Both the position numbers and the translations under genes were made by a program. DNA of 64,000 nucleotides, taken from positions 86,631-150,630 of the forward strand of contig NZ_JABBMT010000007.1 of assembly GCF_012927645.1 (NCBI RefSeq). Direction: 5' to 3'. Position 1 is the first letter of the stretch; every line of letters starts with the position of its first letter. Of this stretch, positions 43,568 to 53,224 are shown in pieces. Under the pieces are notes generated by a model that saw only the letters and a list, made by a program, of their open reading frames with translations, had not been told where the DNA came from and ran no database searches. The DNA comes from Pseudoalteromonas arctica. GTDB taxonomy: Bacteria > Pseudomonadota > Gammaproteobacteria > Enterobacterales > Alteromonadaceae.

Positions 43568-44986
43568 TTACAACTCAGTTAATTTTCCAAACTTATTTGG
43601 GTTATCAAAAGAAGAAATCCCATTCACATAATCATTAACTAACTTCATTATGCTCGAAATCACTTTAGGTTCAGTAGTAAAGTATCCTATAGGAACAGGT
43701 AGCGGTGTATAATCGGCAAGCACCACATGATAATTTACATAAGCAAATACACCATCAAGGACAACAACTTCAGTATTTCCATTCAAAAAACCTTCCGCTA
43801 CCCCATATAAACTTTCTTTTTTCCCAAATTCCATTATCCATTTACTAATTGTACGGCGATCACCTTTATCTGATATAGGTAAATACAATTCAGGAGTAAA
43901 TGCTCTTTGTTTTTGTTTTCCGTCTGATATTAACGAATGCTCTTCAATAGTATTCCAAAAGTTTGACGCTTTGGTGCTAGCTGCCCAAGCATTGTTAGTA
44001 GGACTAACCCAAATAAATTTTCTAGGTTCAAACTTTTTAGACTTTTTTAAGTACTTATTAAAATTTGATAGCTGTTCAGCTATTAATTGGGACGATGCAT
44101 CAGAATATATTTGTCCAAAAACAGGAATACGCTTCCCTTTACTTTGAATTCCCTTATTTTTATCTAGTACTAAATTGGCAATATCTATAGAAGAAGATGA
44201 AAAATACTTGATAGTATCTTTATCATCAAATGCCATCATAGATTGAACAACAGACTCTAAGTTGGGTGTAAAAGACATCTCACTCAACTTCTGACCTATA
44301 GATATCTCAACCTGAGAGTTATCAGTGAATGCACCTGGGCTATCATATTCAACAGGTGTACCGTCAACATCAATCTCAAAATTAATATTTAACCTTGTAG
44401 GCCCTTGACCGACTTTTTTAATTAAGTCTATTGAGTAAATAGACGGCTTAGACTTTTCATCTTGAGTTAGAAATGGCATCCAACCATTATCTAAATACTG
44501 AAAAAACTCCTGTTGGAACTTTTTATTAACAACGCTTTCACTTTGAGATACTTTCTCTATATCTGCCTTTAATGCGATACCGTTTTTCCAAGTTGAATTT
44601 TTGTGTTTAGGCCCTAAACAATTAAAACCTATAATCTCATATGTTAATGACTCAGAGTTATCTAACACGGCAGATAATGTTGGCTGAGATCCAATATCAT
44701 CAAAATAACCTTTAGCCTGCTCTGTAAGCTTCAAGTCGCCTTCTTCAGATACCGATAAATCTCCCTTATCTACTAAATCATTCACAACTTCTTCTAACTC
44801 TTTTTCATTAAAGTCAAAAAACTCTTTTAGCTTTGCAGGTTTAACGGGGGTTATATGTAACAACCTCAGTACGAACTCTCGTATAAATGGCAACCCTTTT
44901 TTAGTTACGTATGAAAAGCGTATGTTAAACTTTTGAGTTGGTATTAAAAAATCAACCTCATTATATTGAACTTTTGACTCTTCCAT
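43568..44986 (-). CDS. Winged-helix-like partner of the NERD-kinase-helicase
   Basis: This 472-residue protein is of unrecognised family. After a beta-rich start, about residues 35-90 read like a winged helix (FIREFVLRLLHITPVKPAKL, then a second helix pair EKELEEVVNDLVDKGDLSVS). The remaining 380 residues have no motif I can name. They include a Ser-rich patch and a C-terminal half with aromatic-rich strands. Its ATG overlaps the stop of the giant gene (TAATG), so both are made in linked amounts and probably form one system. It could be a sensor or effector subunit. Confidence 0.65.
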   Translation of the reverse strand: MEESKVQYNEVDFLIPTQKFNIRFSYVTKKGLPFIREFVLRLLHITPVKPAKLKEFFDFNEKELEEVVNDLVDKGDLSVSEEGDLKLTEQAKGYFDDIGSQPTLSAVLDNSESLTYEIIGFNCLGPKHKNSTWKNGIALKADIEKVSQSESVVNKKFQQEFFQYLDNGWMPFLTQDEKSKPSIYSIDLIKKVGQGPTRLNINFEIDVDGTPVEYDSPGAFTDNSQVEISIGQKLSEMSFTPNLESVVQSMMAFDDKDTIKYFSSSSIDIANLVLDKNKGIQSKGKRIPVFGQIYSDASSQLIAEQLSNFNKYLKKSKKFEPRKFIWVSPTNNAWAASTKASNFWNTIEEHSLISDGKQKQRAFTPELYLPISDKGDRRTISKWIMEFGKKESLYGVAEGFLNGNTEVVVLDGVFAYVNYHVVLADYTPLPVPIGYFTTEPKVISSIMKLVNDYVNGISSFDNPNKFGKLTEL

Positions 44987-47900
44987 TATCTTCTAACTCC
45001 TTGAAGCGCTTTTACATCAAATACTTGGCTATCTTCATTATCAGCCTCTATCTTTGATAATACTTCACCTAGCGGTAACTTAGCATTACGCCCACTCCAC
45101 ATTCGTTTATCCCCTACAACAATTAGCCGGTCCATAGCACGTGATAGAGCAACATTAATTCTGTTTGGGGTTCTTAAAAAGCCAGTTGATTGATCTCTAT
45201 CTGAACGCGTAATTGATAACAAAATAATTCGATTTTCTTTACCCTGATAACTATCAACAGTGTCTATTTTCACTAGGCATTTAAAGGCATCCGTCCAGCT
45301 TTCTTCGCCAAATTTTCTTCTTAAAATTCGCTTTTGCTCACCATACATGCAAATTACACCTATAGGTGCCTCATCAGGTTTAACCGATTTTGATAATGCC
45401 TCTACAAAATCACTTTCCTGTGATATCTCTTTAAGTAGCTTAATAATTGCATCTGCTTCACTACGGTTATATATCGAAACACCTCGATCAGAGTTATGAT
45501 AAGCGCCTTTTCCTAAGTTTGACGTATCCAACCAAGTAACAGTTTTAGAAATACATTTAGGAGCTAAGTGATAAATTTCAGGGATATTACGATCACCATT
45601 TTCCAGTTCACTATTATAAAACACATCAGACACAATATTACCTATTGGGGGTGCCATTCGGTACTGAGTTAATAAACGAGCGCCGGTTTGACTTCCATAT
45701 GAGCTTTCAAAAGCTCTAGCAAAGTCACTTCGTAACACTTCATCAAAATGTTCTTTATTTCCAGGGATCCCTAACTCTTGAGCAAGTGCTTTTTTATGTG
45801 CATCTGAATACAAAGGTGGCAATTGCTGATGATCTCCAACTAGTAAAACACGTTTACCTGATTGCATCGCAATTGCTAGCTCACTTGAAATTGAGCGTGC
45901 CGCCTCATCAATTATGACCCAGTCATATTGGTTTTCATGAATACCAATATGGTTTTGGCCAATCCCAACGCAAGTACCGGTAACTAAATGCCTAGACCGA
46001 GCAAGGAATTCATCATAGTTGACTCGATCCGTTTCAAGTACTCTTAACTTATCTCTTGCTAATTTTGTTAACGCTAACGCTCGTTTAGATTCAGATGGAT
46101 TGATAGAAAACCTTTCATTAAGTGAACTAACAACTAACCCTTTAACACTAGAAAAGTCATCACTTTCAATTGATATAGCAAATTTATTGTCCAATACATC
46201 TTTTATTGTTACTTCTAGTTCACCTAGATATTTTTTCAGCTCACTTTTTTCTTCTTTTTCTAGTTTTTGACTTTCGATATCTAGCTGTAGCAATAAGTAT
46301 TGGTCTATTTTTGAGAATAACTTAAGCTCAGCTTCAACTAAAAGCTCCAGGTATTGCTTTTGAATACCTAGCTCTGAACTCATCGCGGCTATTCTATACT
46401 TAGCCTCCGCTTTAAACATCTCACGCTTTTCAGTAATAATTGAATTTGAGTAAGCATCTTTCAAACCATCAGATACGGCTTTTTCTCGATTACTAAATCT
46501 AACTACATCAATTGGTGTCTTTAGCCGGCTACAGTGCTTTCTAATTCTTTCTGCCGCAGTATTTACAGCTTCATGAGATTGGCTTACTAATAAGATTTTT
46601 TGAGCACCTTGCTTTTCAATTAAATAATGAACAAAAGCTGCTATAAATTCCGTTTTACCCGTCCCAGGAGGCCCTTGTAATAAAGAGAGCGGACCTGAAC
46701 TCACTAGCTTTTGAAAAGCATCGCGTTGACGTTGATTTAGCGATATTTCAGTTCCATGATCATCAGTTCGGTCATAACGCTTAAAATCTGTTGGTGTTAC
46801 CTCAATATTGTAATTAGTTGCATTGCTTTCACATTTAGGGTCAAACAAGTCAACCAAGTTACTAATAGTTCCTTCTTTATCAAGTAACCTTTGCAAAGCT
46901 GCTTTTCTTTTACGAAATGAAGCTTTATCTTGTTTGCTTCTGAAATAGAGCAATTCACCTGAGTTTAAATTTCTTGCTCTAAACGACAACTTACTAAGAC
47001 GAACTTCATTAAGGCTACAGTGCTTTAAAACAACCTCACCTAGTTTCACTTCCTTGTCCTTTGATATTTGAATTGCTTCTACAATATCGGTTGAGTTAAA
47101 ACCTCCCAATACATCTGTATCAGAGCTATACATCAGCCTTACTTGATCAGAATTGTTCTTATCAGTTACTGGTTCTGAAACTAATTCAATATATGGATGA
47201 GACTCTGTCTCAGTCTTAATAATTGCTTTCCAAAGTTCTCGTGTTGCTATATTGGCTTTAACTTTGGGAGAACTAACTTCAGTTACCTCACTAAGAACTT
47301 CCTTATCTTGTACTTCACTGACCAACTTAGGTTTATTTGCTTCTTTTATCTCCTGTAGCTTATTTTCGATTGCTCGATTAAAGGCGTCTAAAGTGGTTAG
47401 CTTAGTATTCAGCGCTCTAAACTGGTTTCGTTCACTAGGTTTTAACCTAATTGGAAAGTCAATAATTAAGGTACTATTGTCAATATCCTGAATACGAATT
47501 GAATCCCTTACGATGGGCCTTAAACCATGAAAAAAAGATTTCTCGCTTGAGCTGTATATGGCTTTAAAAACGCCACCTATGCCACTAAAATGAATAAATA
47601 GATCAGTATCAGATTGATTTGATTTTTCAAAATATACGTATAGCTTTCCATTGTCAGGAAAAATATCGATAACTTCATCAATTCCTTTTATGTAGACTTC
47701 AACTAAATCTTCGCTTGCAGAAGGTTGATCAAATGAAGATTTAAAGCGAGATAAAGAAGTAAACCCCCCATTTAGGTCTTCTAATTCTAACTTTATTGCG
47801 GCCGCTATTTCAGGCAACTTATCAGATTTTTCACCAAATTTAATATTCAACAATTCGGCAATCATTTTAATAACGGCAAAGTTATCTCTTACAGAAGCAG

Positions 47901-49974
47901 ATACATTATCTAAATGATCTGGGCTGTACTGATGATTCTTATTCTCTTTTTCCCCAAAAGAAAAATCAGGGAAGTCTATCAGGTATACTTTAAACTCTTC
48001 AGCTTCTTCTACAACAATAACATTTTCTGGATGTAGGTCTCCATGTGATAAACCTAAGCCATGTAGATGCTCTACACAACGAGCCAGCTCTTTTGCCAAA
48101 TTAACAAGTTTAGATTGGAAGGGATTATTATCTCTTCTTAATCCCAGTAATTCTGACAAGTCCGGTTTTACACTTTCTAAATGATTTTCAGACCACGTTT
48201 TTCCATTTATAAACTCAGTAACTAAATACAATGAAGATGATTTTTTTGCTAAACCATATTCGAAGATCTTAGGAATATAATCAGGTGATAAGCTCGAAAG
48301 CTTGTCTAGTTTTTTGAAAAAATTAAGCAATTCAAAACTAAAGTATTGCTGTTCATTGTTAGGTGACACATTCAGCCAAACCTTAACAAGATTACCGTTT
48401 GAGAGGTATACCTCCTTCTCATCGTTTTCCACAAAATAATCATCATCTTCACGGTATTGTTTATAGTGAGAAATACTATGAGTAAATCTCTCAAACTGTG
48501 AACTATCAAAGATTTTTACTTCTTCAGATTTAGGCTCTTGCTGTTTTATTAATTCAAAAAGCTTACAAGCATTTGGAGCTTCAGTACCCACTAATGCTTG
48601 GTAAAGTATATTTGAGATCCAGTGTTCATCGTCTTTTAAGCTTGTTTCAAAATTAGATAAACTATCTTCAGAAACCCTTTCTCCGATAAAAATATGCCAA
48701 CAAATTTGAATTAATGAAACAACGTCTTGTCGGTATGGGGAAAGCTCTGATTCCATATCTTGAGATGTAACAGATAACTTATCTCGGTAATCACCAACCG
48801 TACCTTGGGGTTTATGGTATGCAGATATGAAACTAGATAAAGCGACTTCTTTGGCTGGAGAGATCCAAAGACTATGATCGCCCAAGTCTCTGTGGGCTAT
48901 TTCAATTTCATGTAAATCGGCAAATTTAGCAACGAGCAACTTAATAATATTTAAACGATCTTGTTCTGAAAAGTCTTTGAGATACTTACCTATAAACTGG
49001 TTTAAACGTTGATGACTTGAAGGTAATTCATAAACCTCATTAAATTTTGTGGTTACTTGTTCTTTTTCTATCGTGGTCAGCGATCTCAAACATTGTAGGT
49101 AAAGTTGGTGATCGTTGTGTTTGATAAACTGCAATACTTCCCTTTCACGAGAAACCATTTTAAACCGGCCTTCCGGAGTTGAGGCAGCTGTACCTTCTAG
49201 TTTGTTAAAGTCCCACATTCTGATTAATGCTTGATCTTGGCTAGATACTTCAGATGAGCCTACAAACTCTTTATAAACACCTTTAGGATGTTTAAATATT
49301 TCTTCCTCTGCCTTGTAACCATTAACTGAAATTTGCTTAGGGGCTGTTTGATTACCGATGATCAATTGATCGAAAACGGCAAAGTCTTTGTTTAAAACTT
49401 TAGCTTTAGAGTGCGGCCTAAATTCATTACCAAATTTTCTTTCATCAGCAAATTCAAGAAATTGCTCTAGGCTGATCACATGTTTCAATTCACTTTCGGG
49501 CAACTTTGAGTAACCAGCATTACCTGTCATCACAACAAAAAAATCAACTCGGGGAGTAAATCCCTTATTTGAAAATTTATGCCTTAATCTCTTGAGTTTA
49601 TTATCTAAGTTAAACTTTTTATTACGAGTGACGCTAACCGGAGAGCGGCCCATATCTTTATTGTTCTTAAACCATTTATCACCACTAAATGTGATTTCTC
49701 CAAAGTTCCAGTCTTTTAGTTCAACAATAAGTACATTGCAATGCGTTATAATAAGTAAATCAAATTCACCTTCATACTTATCTTGAACAAACCTAAAGCC
49801 AGCATAGCCCTTCCAAGGGTACATTGGATTTTTCAAGCCACTCAACTGCTCACGAAGAGAACCACCTTGGAGTTTTCCTTTGCTAGCTTCTTTGTTTTTA
49901 AATGTATTTTTTATTTTCTCAATAGCTATAACTTCTTGCTCTTGAAGTCCGCCTTCCCATAGCTTAATTTCCAA
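44986..49974 (-). CDS. Giant NERD - pseudokinase - kinase - SF1 helicase protein
   Basis: This protein has 1662 residues and four visible modules. Residues about 1-190 form a NERD nuclease-related domain (GEFDLLIITHCNVLIVELKD). Residues about 220-470 form a kinase-like domain with HRDLGDHSLW, lacking the metal-binding Asp (pseudokinase). Residues about 510-760 form a second protein-kinase domain with an intact catalytic loop HGDLHPENV (near 648) and DFP in place of DFG. Residues about 1080-1640 form an SF1 helicase with GPPGTGKT (near 1098), VIIDEAA (near 1354) and DSYQGKE (near 1575). NERD plus kinase resembles PglW of BREX/Pgl phage defence, but fusion to an SF1 helicase is unusual. Probable antiviral effector or switch. 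Confidence 0.85.
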   Translation of the reverse strand: MEIKLWEGGLQEQEVIAIEKIKNTFKNKEASKGKLQGGSLREQLSGLKNPMYPWKGYAGFRFVQDKYEGEFDLLIITHCNVLIVELKDWNFGEITFSGDKWFKNNKDMGRSPVSVTRNKKFNLDNKLKRLRHKFSNKGFTPRVDFFVVMTGNAGYSKLPESELKHVISLEQFLEFADERKFGNEFRPHSKAKVLNKDFAVFDQLIIGNQTAPKQISVNGYKAEEEIFKHPKGVYKEFVGSSEVSSQDQALIRMWDFNKLEGTAASTPEGRFKMVSREREVLQFIKHNDHQLYLQCLRSLTTIEKEQVTTKFNEVYELPSSHQRLNQFIGKYLKDFSEQDRLNIIKLLVAKFADLHEIEIAHRDLGDHSLWISPAKEVALSSFISAYHKPQGTVGDYRDKLSVTSQDMESELSPYRQDVVSLIQICWHIFIGERVSEDSLSNFETSLKDDEHWISNILYQALVGTEAPNACKLFELIKQQEPKSEEVKIFDSSQFERFTHSISHYKQYREDDDYFVENDEKEVYLSNGNLVKVWLNVSPNNEQQYFSFELLNFFKKLDKLSSLSPDYIPKIFEYGLAKKSSSLYLVTEFINGKTWSENHLESVKPDLSELLGLRRDNNPFQSKLVNLAKELARCVEHLHGLGLSHGDLHPENVIVVEEAEEFKVYLIDFPDFSFGEKENKNHQYSPDHLDNVSASVRDNFAVIKMIAELLNIKFGEKSDKLPEIAAAIKLELEDLNGGFTSLSRFKSSFDQPSASEDLVEVYIKGIDEVIDIFPDNGKLYVYFEKSNQSDTDLFIHFSGIGGVFKAIYSSSEKSFFHGLRPIVRDSIRIQDIDNSTLIIDFPIRLKPSERNQFRALNTKLTTLDAFNRAIENKLQEIKEANKPKLVSEVQDKEVLSEVTEVSSPKVKANIATRELWKAIIKTETESHPYIELVSEPVTDKNNSDQVRLMYSSDTDVLGGFNSTDIVEAIQISKDKEVKLGEVVLKHCSLNEVRLSKLSFRARNLNSGELLYFRSKQDKASFRKRKAALQRLLDKEGTISNLVDLFDPKCESNATNYNIEVTPTDFKRYDRTDDHGTEISLNQRQRDAFQKLVSSGPLSLLQGPPGTGKTEFIAAFVHYLIEKQGAQKILLVSQSHEAVNTAAERIRKHCSRLKTPIDVVRFSNREKAVSDGLKDAYSNSIITEKREMFKAEAKYRIAAMSSELGIQKQYLELLVEAELKLFSKIDQYLLLQLDIESQKLEKEEKSELKKYLGELEVTIKDVLDNKFAISIESDDFSSVKGLVVSSLNERFSINPSESKRALALTKLARDKLRVLETDRVNYDEFLARSRHLVTGTCVGIGQNHIGIHENQYDWVIIDEAARSISSELAIAMQSGKRVLLVGDHQQLPPLYSDAHKKALAQELGIPGNKEHFDEVLRSDFARAFESSYGSQTGARLLTQYRMAPPIGNIVSDVFYNSELENGDRNIPEIYHLAPKCISKTVTWLDTSNLGKGAYHNSDRGVSIYNRSEADAIIKLLKEISQESDFVEALSKSVKPDEAPIGVICMYGEQKRILRRKFGEESWTDAFKCLVKIDTVDSYQGKENRIILLSITRSDRDQSTGFLRTPNRINVALSRAMDRLIVVGDKRMWSGRNAKLPLGEVLSKIEADNEDSQVFDVKALQGVRR

Positions 49975-50040
49975 TTTGTACTCCTAGTAATTCAATTTTA
50001 TAAAGCCAATACCACTTTCTTGTGATACTGGCTTTTACTT

Positions 50041-53000
50041 CTAAAGATGAGTGGAAAATGTATCGTAGTTGTCAGCTTTAACAAACTTAGCTGGGTTGTC
50101 TAGCTCTTCACCGTTAACACCTTTGCTTAAAGCTTTAAAGTGTTCGATACCACAGTTAATTTTACCTTGTTCAGATGCTCTAATATCGTCAGAGAATATA
50201 CTTGATTTAGTTTCTACAACAAAATAAAGCTGTTCACCCTGACCATCATCTTTATCAATTAATACTGCCCAATCGGGGTTGTAACTACCAAGTGGCGTAT
50301 CAATTTTAAACCACGCTGGTAGCTTGGCATAAAGCTTAACGTCTTCTGCACCTTCAAGTTTTTCTGCGAACAGTTTTTCAGTGTCAGAATCACAAACCAC
50401 ATAGTCATAAACTGATTTTTCAGCTTCAACCATATCCTTTAGATAACCCGTTAACTCTTCTTCTTGGAAAAGCTCTTGAGCATAGTACTCATCATCACCA
50501 ATGCGTTGATAGCTAATGCCATCAACAATCGCTAAACGCATTTGCTTTTTAATTACTTCACCCGCTAGTTCAATAAACTTTTGAGGATTGTTTTTAAACG
50601 CTTCTAACTTGTCTTCAATACCTAATAAGATATCGATTATCGTTTGGCGTGTTAAATTAGACTGCTCAGCAAGATAAGTAATAATATCAGGGAGTTTAAA
50701 GTTACGATTACGATAATATTGAATTTTCGTTTTTTCATCGTAAGTTTCTAGTTCTGCTTCAGTTACAGCTACTTTTACTTTTTTGTATTCAAATTTAGCA
50801 CTGGCAACTGCCACATTAGCTCTAATTTCTTTAATACAATTTTCAATAAGTACTGCTTGGCTAAATTTAACTCGATAAGTTGTTTTGAATTTTATTTTAT
50901 CCCACAAGGCTTTAAAGTCAGGGCCTAAAACAATTTGCTTACCATCATGATCTTCTGTCAACTTAGCCGTTTTCTTTTCTTCATGCTTTTTGATACTTAA
51001 GCCTTTAGCGACTTTAGTCAATGTCGCTACAATGGCTTCAGAATAAGGTTTTGCTGATTCTGGTAAATTAACGTTTCCTGTTTCAATATCAGCTTTTAAT
51101 GCATCTTGAATCTTGCCCTTTTTATCAATATAACCATGTTCTAAAAGGTGGTTATAGATTTCTTCAGATTTACTCGCACCTAAAAACTCTTTTTCACCAT
51201 GCTCTCCTGAGACAGGAATATTGGCAAACTGATGAGAAACAACTGAGCCGAACTTTATCCCTTCTTCTTTTTCAATTTCATCTTGAAGCGTTTTAACCCA
51301 TTGTTCATATGATTCATTAGCCATAACTGTAAGGGTATTAACTTCAAAACCATAAGGTACACGCTCACCAGACTGATCTACAGCTAGACGTAAACCTCGG
51401 CCAATTTCTTGTCGCTTTTTATTTTCAGAAATCGTTTCATTTAACGTACAAATTTGAAAAACGTTGGGGTTATCCCAGCCTTCTTTAAGCGCTGAATGAC
51501 TGAAAATAAAACGAAGCTTTCTATCAAGTGAAAGTAACTTCTCTTTATCTCGCATTATTAGGTTATATGCAGATTCATCGGCAGCAGTTTTACCACCTTC
51601 ACCTTTAGTTATTTTAGAATCAGCGAAAAGCGGATTACCTGAGGCATCTTTTTTCTTATCTTGTGCAAAGTAACCATCATGCACTTCACTCGCTAGCTCT
51701 TTGAGTGCCTGATCATTTACAACATAACGTTGACCATCATGATCCCAAATATCTGGATATAAAATACGATATTTAGGCTTTTTAACTAACTTAGTAAACT
51801 CTTCTTCAAACCAAACCGCAAACTTACCAGCTACTGGCACACCACCTTCGGCATAACCACGATAATTAGCGACTTTATCAATGAAGAATAAGCTTAATAC
51901 CTTAATGCCTTTTTCACTAAGTAGTTGGGCATGTTCTTTTTGCTCAGCCCCAGTTGTGATTTTATTATAAAACTTAAGCTCTTTTTCTAAATGCTCTTCA
52001 ATGGTTTTTGCTACTTGAATACGCTTAAACGCATCTTGGTCAACTTCACCAATAGATTGTCCAACATAAATAATATGCTCGCCATTGTTGATATCAATAT
52101 ATGAATTACCTTCCTCACAATAGATTTCGTCAATCACTAAACCTTCGTAAACACTGCGACCACCTGATAGCTGAAATAAGTCATTCACATTGCCATCTTT
52201 AATCGTGATTTGTTTGCCAGCTTGCAGCTTACCTTGCTTAGTTTGAGCGTCTATTTCTATTTTTGCTGAGATGGGTGATTTCTTATTATCAACACTAATC
52301 AGTTTTATGTAAGCCTGATTGTGGCCATCTTTAACATCTAATGAAGCAACTTCAATTTGCTTAACTAATTTGCGCTCATAAGCATCTATAGAATCAAGCT
52401 TGTACAGCATATTATGGGTTTCAGTTAAGGTTGCAGAATAGCGGAAGGTACATAGCGGATTTAAGCTCGCTATCGCTTTTTTACGATTAGCTGTAGAAGC
52501 TACTGATTGGGGCTCATCGATTAAAACAACAGGGTTTGTCGCTTTAATAAACTCAATCGGCTTCATACCGTTTAAACGGTCATCTGTACGGTGAATTAAG
52601 TTGGCCTTAGTTTCTTTACTAGGGTCTGTGAATGATTTACTAAATGCATCAATGTTAATCACCATGATTTGAATGTAATCATTGGTCGCAAAGTTACGCA
52701 CTTGGTCACGTTTTGATGAATCGTAAACAAAGTAGTCATACTGAACATTTTTATAGTCTTTTCTAAAATGTTCTTCAGTGATTTGTAGTGACTTATAAAC
52801 ACCTTCTTTAATCGCGACTGAAGGCACAACAATAATGAATTTTGTTAATCCATAACGCTGATTTAGCTCAAAGGCACTTTTCAAATAAACATAAGTTTTA
52901 CCTGTACCCGTTTCCATCTCGATAGAGAAATCTAAACTTGGCAATGCTTGTTTCGCATTTTCAGTTTGTTCTAAACCACTAAGGAGCTGAACATTTCGAG

Positions 53001-53211
53001 TATTTTCATAAATTTCTTCTGGTAACAAAGTTAATGCATTAGCATGGCCAATATCATTATTTTGGGCAAAGAAATCCATTTGTTCATTGGTAAAGGCATT
53101 TTCAGCAACGGTGAAGTTTGACTGAAATGACTCTTGCCCTTCAAATACACCAACAACTGCATTAATTGCCTCCAGTTGGTGGGATAAGTCTGATTTAAAT
53201 TGAATTTTCAT
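50041..53211 (-). CDS. Type III restriction enzyme Res subunit
   Basis: This 1056-residue DEAD-type translocase and nuclease, together with Mod, cuts foreign DNA with unmodified sites. Walker A is METGTGKTY (about residue 103) and motif II is LIDEPQS. The helicase C region has EGWDNPNVFQI and QEIGRGLRL. The C-terminal PD-(D/E)xK nuclease shows PDWAV (about 976) and VETKSS (about 998). All catalytic elements are present. It follows mod by 13 bp and precedes the giant NERD protein by 66 bp on the same strand. Confidence 0.93.
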   Translation of the reverse strand: MKIQFKSDLSHQLEAINAVVGVFEGQESFQSNFTVAENAFTNEQMDFFAQNNDIGHANALTLLPEEIYENTRNVQLLSGLEQTENAKQALPSLDFSIEMETGTGKTYVYLKSAFELNQRYGLTKFIIVVPSVAIKEGVYKSLQITEEHFRKDYKNVQYDYFVYDSSKRDQVRNFATNDYIQIMVINIDAFSKSFTDPSKETKANLIHRTDDRLNGMKPIEFIKATNPVVLIDEPQSVASTANRKKAIASLNPLCTFRYSATLTETHNMLYKLDSIDAYERKLVKQIEVASLDVKDGHNQAYIKLISVDNKKSPISAKIEIDAQTKQGKLQAGKQITIKDGNVNDLFQLSGGRSVYEGLVIDEIYCEEGNSYIDINNGEHIIYVGQSIGEVDQDAFKRIQVAKTIEEHLEKELKFYNKITTGAEQKEHAQLLSEKGIKVLSLFFIDKVANYRGYAEGGVPVAGKFAVWFEEEFTKLVKKPKYRILYPDIWDHDGQRYVVNDQALKELASEVHDGYFAQDKKKDASGNPLFADSKITKGEGGKTAADESAYNLIMRDKEKLLSLDRKLRFIFSHSALKEGWDNPNVFQICTLNETISENKKRQEIGRGLRLAVDQSGERVPYGFEVNTLTVMANESYEQWVKTLQDEIEKEEGIKFGSVVSHQFANIPVSGEHGEKEFLGASKSEEIYNHLLEHGYIDKKGKIQDALKADIETGNVNLPESAKPYSEAIVATLTKVAKGLSIKKHEEKKTAKLTEDHDGKQIVLGPDFKALWDKIKFKTTYRVKFSQAVLIENCIKEIRANVAVASAKFEYKKVKVAVTEAELETYDEKTKIQYYRNRNFKLPDIITYLAEQSNLTRQTIIDILLGIEDKLEAFKNNPQKFIELAGEVIKKQMRLAIVDGISYQRIGDDEYYAQELFQEEELTGYLKDMVEAEKSVYDYVVCDSDTEKLFAEKLEGAEDVKLYAKLPAWFKIDTPLGSYNPDWAVLIDKDDGQGEQLYFVVETKSSIFSDDIRASEQGKINCGIEHFKALSKGVNGEELDNPAKFVKADNYDTFSTHL

Positions 53212-53224
53212 AACTTATCTCTCC

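Noticed and set aside
47252..47491. Plus-strand open frames inside the giant kinase-helicase gene
   Set aside because: These are antisense shadows of a strong coding frame with clear domain motifs.
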